Part shown: in pieces, positions 1-11,451 of the stretch
Numbering within the stretch: position 1 is the first letter of the stretch
Layout of the letters: the number at the start of each line of letters is the position of its first letter
Notes under the pieces: generated by a model
The model's database searches: none
The model's input: the letters and a program-made list of their open reading frames with translations, nothing else
What the model was told of the DNA's origin: nothing
Made by a program: the position numbers and the translations under genes
From: Hirundichthys speculiger
Taxonomy: Eukaryota; Chordata; Actinopteri; Beloniformes; Exocoetidae
NCBI GenBank assembly: GCA_018398805.1
Contig: JAGFBZ010000861.1
Coordinates: forward strand, 653,501-717,500
Length of the DNA: 64,000 bases
Direction of reading: 5' to 3'

Positions 1-2626
1 AGCATGGCAATATCCATGTGGGGAGCAGGATATAATGGGTATGGCTTCAGCAGACAGACAGCCAGACACACAGACATCAGATCTGGGTCATTTAACTCTG
101 GCAAATAACTTGTAGCGTACAGTGGAGCAGCAAACTTGGAATGAAATATGAATTGATTTCATGAAGTTTAAGTTTGGACCATGGCAAATTTTGTTTGGTT
201 CAGTTTCGTGATAGTTTTGCCATTTATGATATCACAGCGCATTAAATAGCCGGAGCTTCAGAGTCCAGAAGCATTTGAACATAACTGATCTGTGCTAGAT
301 TTTGGATGAGTAACATTTTTAACTGACTGGTCCACCACTTGGGTCGTGGCTAATATATCTTAAACGTTCAGATATTTGCATACTTACAAGGAAATCTACC
401 GGAATTTCAGCGACTAGAACAGAAATTATAAAAAATCCTGGCCTGAAGGTCAATCCGTGAGTCGTCTCTCAACAACACCAAAGATCATTGCCACCCTGGG
501 CAAAACCACGACGCTATAGCTGCTGGACTCTCAGCATGTCGCCAACCAGATGACACGCAATAAAACCACACATAAACCATTCGGGGTCCCTGTAAATGAT
601 AAAATGGCTTCTGCGATCACAGGGATATTTACGGTTTTCAGTGACATGTCACTACACCTGGTTGTTGATTTGCACAAAACGTGGCTGCAAAAGTTGTGTT
701 TCCATCACTTTTTATTCGGTCCCCTTGTGGGGTCGAATTTAAATTGTTTAAATGCAACAGCAAAAAATGGTGTAATTAGCTTGAATTGTTTTATCTCTCC
801 AGTGCCATTTCTACAAACATCACCATGCTAGGCTAACATACTAACAGTGATACGTGTCTGGAGATTCTGCTGCCTCTCGTTTAAGCTTTTACAGTTAGTA
901 AACACGCTTTCACAAACTAAGTATCAACATGTTGGCATTTTACTACACTATTTAACCAAGCTAGTTTAGCTAGCTTGGTTTTGCTACTCCAAACGCTGAT
1001 CTTTACGACAGCGGTTACCAATTGTGTCGCTTTGAAAACCACTTTCATAGGTTTCTTTTTTCCATTTAAAGAGCAAGTGGACAGCTGTGCACGGTTCACC
1101 CGTTTGGTTAACGTTAACAGTCAACTATCTTCAGAACGGTGCTTGTGGCTTTCTGTCTGTTGACCATCCTTCACATGAACCGCGGCCCTTGAAGTGCTCT
1201 GACAGGAACTGGCTGCCAGTCATCAGAGCTAGTCTCTTGGTCCATACTCATGAAGTACTTGAGGAGCAGTCTGGGCTTTGTTTTGTTCAATGACACTCTA
1301 AGATATGAACAGGAGCTCTCCTCCCGCTAACGGCCATTTTCCTTTACTGACCACCGCTATCTGGAGCAGGTACGTTGTCTTTGCAGTCAAGAGAACTAAG
1401 AACATTTGAATACCTAAATTTGAATACCTAAACAGAACTAAATACATTAGAAATGGATTTTGTTCGTGTTCCAAGTGTTTTTTTTTTTGTTTTGTTTTTG
1501 TTTTTTTAATAATATAGAATTAGCACATTAGCACAGCAGCTTTTGCAAAGTGCAACAAGATAGTGATGCTTTAAAAAAAACAACCTCTGTGACCAAAGTT
1601 TCTTTGGTGATTTCCTGTTACCAGTGGAAGTGACGGCATGATTTAAAAAAATAATAATACAGAGGATGACTTCAAAACATAACTTAAACCAGATGGGACC
1701 TTCAGACACCTCCTGTATTTATATTTTTGTTTCCTTTTTAATCAGCAGCAAGTCATCATATAAACATAACTATCCAGTGACACCAGCTTGCCCTCCTTCA
1801 CCCTTTTCACTGAGCCAAACACATCTTTAATATATCCTTGACATGCACTCATATAACCACAAATACACGATGAGACGGGAGGAGTCCCGACCTGGGTGTC
1901 AGCTGGTGCCCGCAGAGGATGACCCCCCGTGTGCCTGTCTGAAACGTGTCTGCCTGAGCGTTACACTGCAGCGGCCCGACTGTCTTGTGTCTGGCCAAAG
2001 TTTGAGTTGGACCAGAGCCCTGACAGCCCTCAGCTCAAAAGGGACAGGATACTATTCATACACACAAACACACATGCAGGGGGGTAGAAGAGGGAAAAGG
2101 ATAAGGTGGAATGGAAAAAGTGGGATTGAGGGAAGGAGGATAGGTCGTTTCCGGGGGGAAAGAGAGTGAAGATGAGTGAGAGAAGATTAAGGGGATAGGC
2201 CAAAAAAGGTGATGCTTCGGTTACTGTGTGCAAAACTGGAGCATTGATATCAAGTTGCGCCACAGAAGCCTGGAAAATCCATCTATATCCCATCGAAAAG
2301 GGTGTGTCTGTTTCCCTGTACTTGCAAAGTGCCGTTTTTCGAAGCTGCAGGTGGTATGTTACGCGCAAAAGCAGAAACGTTAACGCGCTATTTTATGGCA
2401 GATGTTCCTGAAGGTTTAGCTTTGAACATAGCAGTCCAAGCGTGGATCAAGTGGCTTGAAAAAAATCAGAGCTCGTGCATCCTGTTTTTCCCAATCAGTG
2501 CTTTGTCGGGGCTTCCTGTTTTTGTTTGTCCAATCATGCTGTCCTCTCACACCAGCTATTTGTTTGACGTGTCCAATCAGAAAGCAGCTTTTTCAGTCCG
2601 CATCCTGTGTTTGTTTGTCCCTTCAG
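1..2626 (+). other. spred2: spred2 intron (left edge of window)
   Basis: This stretch lies upstream of a spred2 coding exon that begins after a clear acceptor (CTTCAG at 2621-2626). I found no SPRED EVH1-domain exon here, so it is read as intron, with the earlier exons outside the window. It is moderately AT-rich with short T and A runs. It holds a perfect 11-bp inverted repeat with a 5-nt loop at 954-980 and a direct doubling of a 15-base TTTGAATACCTAAA-type unit near 1407-1435. The short open frames here look like chance. Confidence 0.6.
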
Positions 2627-3699
2627 AACACCACAGACAGCTCATCCAACTCTTCCCAGAAACTGGACAGCTCACTGCAGCCGCTCGAGTCCTCACCCCT
2701 CCCGCAGAGATACAAGTGCACGTCGAGACACCGCCATGACCTGCACGACTCCTACCAGCTCACAGACCACTACTACTTGGACCAGGTGGAACATAACACA
2801 ACACCTCTTCTTTCTGTCTGCAAAACACACGTCATGAACCGGTGCATCTATAGTTTTCAGGTTGATCGCCATTTCCCTCTACTAGCGTTTTTTTTTTCTT
2901 TCTTTCCATTCAGCCATTGCCTCGGAATTCGCGCCATGTCACCTTCGATGACGAGGAAATCGTCCGCATCAACCCCAGGGAGCGCAGCTGGGAGCGGGCC
3001 ACAGAGCGTCACCTTGGACGTCACTTAGACCGCCCCTGGCTCACCGGCTACGAGGACTATCGCCACGCGACCATGCGTGACAAATTCATCCACTCAGATG
3101 ACTCCGAGTCCTACGTCCACTTTGACAAGACGGAGGCACAGAAGCACGACTACACCTACCCACTGGCGCCAGCCCTGTCGTCCTCAGACTCTGACCCCGC
3201 CCTTGGACCCTTGACAAGTAAGGGCCACAGCGGGTCCTATCGCTCGGGTTTCTCCTCGGTGGTCTCCACCCAGCCTCGCTCCTTCTTCCCAAGTTCCTCG
3301 CCGTCGTCCAATGGCGGGAAGGGGCGCAAGGGTGAGAGGATGGAGCGTGCTCAGTGCGAGCACTGCGGCGAGGCTTTTTACATCTCTGAAAACAGACGGG
3401 GCCGGTGCCAGGATGCCCCGGACCCCGTGCGGGCGTGCGTCCGGCGGGTCAGCTGCATGTGGCTGGCGGACACCATGCTCTACCACTGCATGTCCGACCC
3501 AGAGGGGGACTACTCGGACCCCTGCTCCTGCGACGGGGGCGAGGGCAGCGGGGGAGGCTGTCTCGGCACGCGCTGGTTAGCTCTGTTCGCCTTGTCTCTG
3601 GTGGCGCCCTGCCTCTGCCTCTACCCACCTCTCCACGCCTGCCACCGAGCGGGGCTGGCGTGCGGCTGCTGCGGGGGCAGGCACAAGGCCCTGAGCTGA
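2627..3699 (+). CDS. spred2: Sprouty-related EVH1 domain protein 2, last two coding exons (5' partial)
   Basis: SPRED proteins are membrane-associated inhibitors of Ras-Raf-MAPK signalling; they recruit neurofibromin through EVH1 and anchor through a cysteine-rich Sprouty domain. Two exons are visible: 2627-2785 (53 codons, phase 0, donor CAG|GTGGAA) and 2914-3699 (ending TGA), with a 128-bp intron between. The first encodes the Ser-rich linker (TTDSSSNSSQK) and ends DHYYLDQ. The second opens with the KIT-binding region (VTFDDEEIVRINPRERSW, then WLTGYEDYRHA). It then has the Sprouty domain, from CEHCGEAF through CQDAPDPVRAC, RRVSCMWLADTMLYHCMSDPEGDYSDPCSC and a hydrophobic RWLALFALSLVAP stretch to a CGCCGGRHKA tail. 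EVH1 exons lie outside the window. Family membership is certain. The spred2 choice rests on the GYEDYRHA form and on actr2 being next door, as in humans. The 2a/2b paralogue is undecided. An extra block of about 15 residues sits between PRERSW and WLTGYEDY. Confidence 0.9.
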
Positions 3700-6663
3700 G
3701 CGGAGGTGCTGGGATCCCTCTCAGAGGAAAGGACAAAACCCTAAACCCCAACGCAGCACAGGGAAAGGGAAGGATGGGGACAAGTGGTCATGGCTGCTCG
3801 CTCTCTTGCCTTGGTTTCTCTGGGTTTTTCTACAAATTCCAGACACTGAAATAAGCCAAAAAAAAAAAAAAAGAAGAAAAAACTGTTGGTGCATTTTCTG
3901 AACAGCCTGGGAAGATAAGCTCCCCCTTATGGCAGACAGTTCTCTCAGCTCTCCACGTGGCCATTTCATGCTCTGTTTCTAATGAGAGAGCAGTCCTTTC
4001 TTTTCAGGGGGCCTTTTTTATAGCTGACCTATATGTCATGTATCACATATGCAGGTACTTTATATTGTTATATTTGTACACTGACTCTGCGTCAAAGAAC
4101 TTGAATTGTTTCTTGTTTTTTTTTGTTTTGTGTTTTTTTCTCCTTCTATGTTTGTCTTGCCATTTTGTTTATATTCTATTCCAACATCGGGCTCGCTCAG
4201 TTCAGCTCCAGCTACGAGAGAAATCAGACACTACACCTCTTTGCGCCTGCGTGAGTGTGCGTTTGTGTGTGTGTGTGTGTGTGGATGCTTACGATGTGCA
4301 CCGAGGCGTTTTGTTGTCTGTACCGCGGGTTAAAGTGAAAGGTCATGTATATAGTCTTTATAGCTCTTCACCATCAAACACCTTCTTTGCTCACTGCAAC
4401 ACACATGGTACTCATCTTAATCTTCAATTATTCCAAAGATTTCGTGCTCTTATCCTATTTATTTCCCCGCAGAGTCGCTCTGCCAGCAAAAAGGGTGCCG
4501 GGTTGTGATCTGCCCACTGAACGAGTCAAGCTGCAGTAATCCAGCGCCCGTCTCTCGGCTTCTTTCACATTACTCCAACAGTGCCTAGAACACACCCTAA
4601 CGGGGAACCCTTCGAGTCTTAGAAATTCCAGTCAGAATTTTTGTTTTGTTTTTTGGCTTGTTTTACTTGGCGAACACTTGAAGCAGTGAAAGATTTTAAG
4701 GTTTTAAATTTTCTCGTTCGTTGCAGAACCTCAGCCGGCAGTCCGTCGCGTCATGTCAAGGACTGGAGAAAAAGAATTTTAAAAAAAGAATTTAAAAAAT
4801 CAGCCAGATCCCATTAAATTTGGTGCCCGTATGCCTTAAACCGTGGAGCGGCGCTCCAAGCTTCACCCGTCTCACTGATGATGTCTGCTAAGTAGGAGCA
4901 TGGTCACAGCTCCAAGCAATCAGCCTCACCACATACTACTCTATTGTACCTTTTTTTTTTTTTAAATGGTCCTTTTTAAACGTGTGAACAATGGATTTTT
5001 AGTTTAGCTGCAACGTACAATCACCTCCTTCCTCTCTTGAAGCAACGTCTCCACTGAACACGACCCAATTAAGGGTGGTTTGGATGGTTTAATTTTTCAA
5101 ACTCAAAAGGATATTTGTTGGAAACATGCAAGTTTAGGATTTTTTTTTTTTTTTTTGGTGATTCTTTAAGATCAAACAAACTTTATTCTATTGCCAGTAA
5201 CTTGATTATGAACGATGCTTTCGAATGAGTTTCATCCTTGGAAGATGAGCCCCCAGGCCGCCCCAGAGTTGTTCAAGGAAACGCTTGACATGCCAAGAAC
5301 GACTAAGATGATGGCGTCTGTGCCATTTATGTCCGTCTCCTTTCACACATTAAGATCCGCTGGAATGTACGAGGCTCGAGCTGGTTCGCTTGGATAAATG
5401 AAATCGCTTGTCAGGTTGTATTTAAAAATGACTGAATCCATCCGTCTGCGGCAGACATGTGATCTGTCGTTAGTATAATCCGCTCAAAAAGCGAGTTGTG
5501 AAAGTTTCATAGATGGCTGTGTGTTGCTGTCCCCGGCTGAATGATTTCCAGGAGTCTTTTTTTTTTTTTTTTTCAGTTTTACTTCAGAAAAATTAATCTA
5601 GCTGCTTCCCCCTGTGAGAGTAATTCATTTACTCCAATAAAAAACCCAGACTGTTCATTTAAGACCAAAATATGTTGCTGAAAATGGAAGACTAACATGA
5701 GAGACAACTGGCTCAAACCACATGTGACCGGCGTGTGCTATTCATCTTAGCCCTACAGCATTTTTTTTTTTCCCCCTTCCATACCAGATTTGGTCCGTCA
5801 TCACCAGAAGCACAAAGAGTAAAGTCAGATGCCTGACAACAGCTCAGCTGAATGAAGAAGGAAACCATTAACGTGTTCATTCAGGGCCGCGGTGGATCCG
5901 TTTGTGTACAAACTCAGGCAAATAGAGGAAAACAACAATGCCGTCCCACCTGGCGCTTCGAGTGTCACCGCAGCTGTCCAATCGTGCCCTCGCGCTGACA
6001 ACATAACACTAAACTGGCGACCGCAAGGGTGCATTAAACTCGGCCTGGGTCACGGCGGCATCTGGGATGTGATGGGGGAACACAATAAGCTTTTAAAAGA
6101 TGAAAAAGAAGCAGGACGTCAGCAGACGTCCCATCGGAGAAGATGGGGGAGCCGGAAAAACATCTGAAAACCTGGAAACAAATATTCATCCCTGATTGTT
6201 TTGCCAGGGAAATGTCCCTTACTGTAGTTGACATACAGAATGCCTGAGGATGTCCTTTTTCCTTCCCTGGTTGTATCTGTTTCATACATCCTGTCCTGTC
6301 TACTCCTTTGTACGTCCTTGTTGTGTGTGTGTGTGTGTGTTTTTATGCCACATCCGTCCTCCCTCTCTCCTGCTCCTTGATCCAGAGCTACTGGGATCAG
6401 CTGAATATGCTATCACATACTGACACCTGTCTAGTAGAATCAGATCCTTTGATGATGCCATGTATCGGGGACGGGGCCATTCAGATTGGAAAGTGTGTGC
6501 ATGTCAGCGTTTTATTCTTTTATCTCCGTCTCAAGTGCCTGAACGCATCCTCTTTATCTCCTCCTGTATTTAAATTGAAAAATTTGAGAAATCGCTCTGT
6601 AATGAATTGGATCCATTTTTTTTACGCTTAGTATTTTTAACTCTGTAAAAAAAAGAGCAAAAA

Positions 6664-6705
6664 TTATATTATATATATATAAATATATATATAAATATAA
6701 ATATC
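6664..6705. repeat. AT-rich simple repeat
   Basis: Imperfect run of TATATA/AAATATA units inside the presumed spred2 3' UTR. Confidence 0.8.
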
Positions 6706-6878
6706 AAGTGTATGTTGTACATTTTTATTTCTTTTTTTTTTTTAATAACTGTTTCTAACATGTAAGATGGATGTAGCTCTTGCTTTTGAGAAGGAAAAGG
6801 ATGTACTTTGTAGATACTGAAGGGTGGCCAGGTCTGTGAGAAATCTAAAGAGAAATGTGTGTCTTACCTTCCGCCTCT

Positions 6879-6884
6879 AATAAA
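6879..6884 (+). terminator. spred2: Candidate distal poly(A) signal of spred2
   Basis: Canonical AATAAA hexamer, the last one before a non-coding stretch and the convergent end of actr2. A proximal hexamer at 5636-5641 could give a shorter mRNA. Confidence 0.45.
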
Positions 6885-7435
6885 AAGAGAGAACACAGTG
6901 AAACCAAGTCACTGCTTAATTTTAGTCCCATCTCGACACTTCCCTTTATCAACAGTGAGGCATGAGAGGCCAGTGCACGATTTTGTGTGTGACATAACCC
7001 CCATCACCTCCAGTTCCCTCCCATCATGGCCGTTTCACGTTAGCATATGAAATCAAATGTCATCTAATAAAGGGAACAAAATGTGCTAAAGCATAGCCAT
7101 GCGTTTGCACCGACAAAAAAGTACAAGAAAAAAGTTACAGTACAAAAAAGTGTTTCTCTATGACATCTGAAGCTTTAAAGAAGTTAAACCCTTAAGAATT
7201 TTTTTAAGTTTCTGCATTTTTTTTTTTTACATCAATAGCAATTCTTCGTTAAAATAATGCATATTTTTGAATTGTCTCGCTCCATGATTTACTTTGTGTA
7301 CATTTACTTTACAAGTAAATGTCCCGTCATTTTTTTTAAATTCTAAGTTGCTGACATGACAAACTACCTGAGTATAGATGCAGATCAAGAACCCCCACCA
7401 TAATCCTGCCACCACCATGCCAGACAGAGAGGACC

Positions 7436-7530
7436 ATCTACTCCCACCCATGTGGGGAACCTTCTAGCTATTGAGAACTTTTGCAAAAACAACGTGCCAA
7501 CCAAAGCTGACAACTGCAGGTTAAAGCTGG
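7436..7530 (+). repeat. Dispersed repeat, copy A
   Basis: Shares CTCCCACCC, GTGGG..ACCTT.TAGCTA, GAGAACTTTTGCAAAAACA, CCAACCAAA and GTTAAAGCT in the same order and spacing as copy B at 9144-9240. This indicates a common mobile-element origin; the family is not identified. Confidence 0.6.
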
Positions 7531-9143
7531 TATAGATGCAACCAAAGCACCCCCAACCATAATTCTACCACCACCATGTTACTGCTGGTATGCAGTGTCA
7601 TCCATCTATACGTGCGTGCATCGTACTTACGTCATCCTGGTCACGCTCACAGCGAGGGTCGGTTCAGCGTCCACCCAGCCAGCCTAACTTGCAGACGGTT
7701 AACTTTATGAAAAATGCAGAAAGTTAATTCCTGTGACGGTGAGCAATGTCAAGTGTCGTCATAGGATTTTACAGGTTTTACTGTTGGTGCAGATGCAGTT
7801 TAAACAGCCCCCATCATGGTACCACCACCACCGTGTTGCACAGATGGTAGCTGACTGACCACAGCTGGGGCTGGTCTTCACTTTCCTGCACGGGTGTTCA
7901 AGCTGTCTTGACTTTGGGTTGTTCAGTCCGTTAGCCTGCAATCCAAAGATCCGTCTTTAAAAGATGGCGCTTCTTCTGATTCAACCGAACACCCACTCAG
8001 ACCTCAGCGATAACCCACCAGATCAAAACTGATGAGGTGATTGTGGTCGGCAGGTTGAGTGGTTCACTTTCAACTAAACGGTTTTAAAGTTTGATTCTCA
8101 ACTTCCTGTCATCACGTGTCGGTGTGTCTGGGTGAGATACTGAACCCCGTCACCATATTTACTGCTCATCTACTTAATAAAAATGTCTAAAGGGTTTATA
8201 AACTTTAAAAAACCACTCCAACACTTTAATGAACTACAATACATTAATTCCTCCGGGTAAGCCCCCCCCCTAAAAGATAAAAAGAGAGGCTTTGCATTTT
8301 TTGGTCATTAGGCACCATCCTACGTGCACCATTCATAAGATGATTTTCTTGGAGGCTTTGCTCGCAGACACGCTTTTGAAAACATGCAGAAACTTGAGGG
8401 AACCAAGTGGAGGAAGGTTGACTTCATGAAGAGGACCAGACGATGGAATATGTCAAAGCCAAAGATTTCCACTGTGTTTTAAAAACCTCTACAGTCTGAG
8501 GCAAAGTTGTTAATGAAACAACAGCACAAAAAAGGAAAAACTTGGCGTAGCACACCCCGTTTTCGTCTCCTCAAGATGTCTTTCCCCAGCTGCCTCCCTC
8601 CTCAGCGGGAACATGTGATAGCCATCGAGGACGTTGAGCTGTTTCACTCAGGATGTCTCTGGAAAAGCATGTGGGCGATAATGATGGAGCACAAGAGAGG
8701 GGAGGGGGAGGGAGAGAAAAGAGAAGAGAAAGAGGGTCCCTGAGGGCTTTTGGGGGCCTGCTAAGCAGCTCAACGGCTGCAAACAGCATCACAGTCCACA
8801 TGTGCAAACATTTAAGATATCTGCTCATGTAATGGGGTCAGCCTGGCCTCTCTGGGTGCACAGAGCACCGGCGCTCACTTCCCACCACAGTTTACGGGAA
8901 TGGGTGGCTGTGGTCTCTTTTCCAAAGATAGGCAGGAGTTTAACTTCTTTTTCTTTCCCTCAACAGTTCTTCATGGAACCCAAGGAGCTTTACTCTTGTA
9001 CCATTTTGGCCCTCCTGGCCCCCCGTCAAAGGTTTCACTGACCCACAACGAACTAAATGATTGCATTTGCATGCCGCTTTGATTGTCCGAGTTCCTGCAT
9101 CTGAGATCTACTGAGTAAAACTGGGAAGAGAAACCATCTCTCT

Positions 9144-9240
9144 ACTCCCACCCTGTGGGAAACCTTATAGCTAATAAGAACTTTTGCAAAAACATCTTGG
9201 CAACCAAAACATACAAGTACTCAATTGCAAGTTAAAGCTT
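9144..9240 (+). repeat. Dispersed repeat, copy B
   Basis: Second copy of the 7436-7530 repeat, same orientation, with scattered substitutions and small indels. The longest shared block is AAGAACTTTTGCAAAAACA-like. Confidence 0.6.
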
Positions 9241-10034
9241 TGAAAAATCAACATGAAAGTGACTGGTGGGCCAGTGAAAACAAACTTGAGCATCAAAAGC
9301 AAGGAGTGATCATGAAGAATGGTTCCCATTACTCTTAAATGACTAAAGCAGAAAGTATTGTAATAATATATCAACTAAGTGAATTAAAAATACTTACGTT
9401 TACAAAGTAAGTAAGAAAACTACATTTTGATGGAAAAGCTCAGTCTATTCATCAGCTGAATTTGTTCCTTTTTATTTTTAAAACCCATCTCCCACACCCC
9501 TCCATCCAAGCTCCACTTCAGGACATTTAGATAAAAGTAATAATGATAATAAGCATCAAATTCAGGTGGTGCCTCTGCCATGTTTGGATGGGGAGGAAAC
9601 GTCATGCGGCGGCCCGGGGGTAACAGTTCAGGGTGAAGAGGGAAGTGGCATGAGTCGAGGGATTAAAATGGAACACGGCCGGAAGAGTCTGGGTGAGATC
9701 TTTATTTCAGGCACGGAAAGAGAGCCTCTTCCTCTGGTGGCGCCAGTCCTCCACCACTGTTCCACTTCCTCTTCCTCCTCCTGGTTCTGGTCACCGTGCT
9801 GAGATCTCGTCCTCCCGCGTGGACGAGCCCCAGTTGCGCTCTCATCTCCATCCCACCTAAATCTTACGTGAATGATCTTTCAAGAATAAATGTCACGCAA
9901 ATACGGCTCAAGGTCAAACGGGAGGAAACGTTTTCATCCTGCCTGCCTGACCAGAAACTATTTCCAGCCCACACTTCGGTAAGTAGTGCTGAAGGATGGC
10001 TGTGCCCAAAAATGAAGACGGTGCCACACAACAA

Positions 10035-11451
10035 TCCTTATAAATCACTTTTCTTTATTTAAATCAGCGTTAGGCAGTTATGCTATGAACAACACAGGAA
10101 AATAAAACAAAACAAAAAACTGTGACAAAAGAAAAGACATTGAAACATGAGAGATCCAGTTAACATTAACTGCACTTGGCACTGGATAGACGATCATGGA
10201 AAGAGGAGAGAAGAAAAAAAATATACACATTTATACTCAAAATACAAGTGCCTCCAGTAATCATTAAGTCAACCGCTGGGAGTCAGACTGGAGAACTTAA
10301 ATATGGTCTCGACAACATCTCAACTTCAATAAGATACCATTTATTTTCAAAGTTCCACAATTCAAATAGATCCGATCCTTAACCTGCAACTGCGTCAAAG
10401 CTTCGGTGGATCTGAGACACGTAAGGTGTCGCCGTCTTTTTCCAGATACTGCTGCTCAAATCCATCCAGCTTTACTTTTACATCCATGAGAAAGCAGAAT
10501 CGAGGCCGTTTGATAAAGAACAAATATTAACCCCTCCCCCCCACGTCACCGTCTCACCACCCGCTAACCCCCAAAGTACCGTCACACACCCAATTTCAAG
10601 CTCTGGGGCTTTTACTTTGTGTATTTATGAATCAACCATCTGTTCTTTTTAAAGAAAGAAACAAGAGAAAAAAAAAAAACAAAAGGAATTTCTGTCACCA
10701 CAATACACTCCATTTACAATGGTAGTAGTGCACAGCAACAAAAGTTAATGGAAAACACGTGTATCAAATTTTAAGATATAAACTGAACTCATACATCCAA
10801 CAAGAAAAAAAAAAAAAAAGAAGCAAAGTCCCTCTCCCAGGAAAGAAAAGTCATGATATCAAATATAAAAACCAACGTAAAAGTGTGATCACTGCGCTCA
10901 CCTGGAACAGATGCTGTAAGCGGCCGTGGCTGTTTGTGATGCGATTGTGTCGTTGTGAGCCTGAATGTTTGCATCGTTTTTATCCCCTCTAAATGTTTGA
11001 TAAGGAAACTATACTTCCAGATGTAGCTAGTGGGTTCACCTGCCAAATTTAAATTACAACAAAACTATTTCCAGGTGAACGGCTCCTATTGTGGTTTTAA
11101 CCATTTCCACCAGCATCACCAGGGCAACAAAAACCCTTCAATTTAGGCTGGAAACCCTGTTTAAAAGTCGGGGGGGCAGAGGGGGCATCTGTGGGAATCT
11201 GCGAAGTTGAAATGGATGCAAGAAAAAGTGAGAGTCAATCCTCCACCAGGTGAGAAGAGGAGGAAGAAGTACAGGGAGAGAGAAGAGGAGAAAGAAGAAG
11301 TGAAGGCTTGATTCCCTTTGATGTTGGAGGAAAATCAAAAGCTAAAACAAAGTCAAGAGGGATATATACTCTGCAATGTGGGCTAGAGGGGAAATGTATA
11401 TTGTGAATGTGTATTTATTTGAATTTTTTTTGTGTGTGTCCGTCCAGTGCT
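10035..11451 (-). other. actr2: actr2 3' untranslated region (estimated extent)
   Basis: Sequence downstream of the actr2 stop on the minus strand, ending near a minus-strand AATAAA at 10054-10059. It includes A/T homopolymers and a purine-rich block at 11220-11300. The cleavage point is inferred from the hexamer only. Confidence 0.5.
10054..10059 (-). terminator. actr2: Candidate poly(A) signal of actr2
   Basis: TTTATT on the + strand reads AATAAA on the actr2 strand, about 1.4 kb past the stop codon. Confidence 0.45.

Larger units (their letters stand above)
3700..6905 (+). other. spred2: spred2 3' untranslated region (estimated extent)
   Basis: About 3.2 kb of non-coding sequence follows the spred2 stop. 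Candidate poly(A) signals AATAAA occur at 5636-5641 and 6879-6884, and I take the second as the likely end. The stretch is rich in T homopolymers and has short GT repeats near 4264 and 6320. An AT-rich run (6664-6705) and ATTTA-type motifs could affect mRNA stability. No other gene is visible. Confidence 0.5.
6906..10034. other. Intergenic region between convergent spred2 and actr2
   Basis: No convincing gene is present. The region holds a diverged direct repeat pair (7436-7530 and 9144-9240) and three degenerate copies of a motif resembling CACCATAATTCTACCACCACC (near 7390, 7545 and 7805). It also has a C9 tract near 8265 and a purine-rich GGGAGGGGGAGGGAG stretch near 8697-8730. The open frames of 60-88 codons have no protein-like composition. 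Confidence 0.55.

Noticed and set aside
3184..3854. Several long open frames overlapping the spred2 Sprouty exon
   Set aside because: GC-rich coding sequence leaves other frames open. Only the SPRED frame has conserved motifs.
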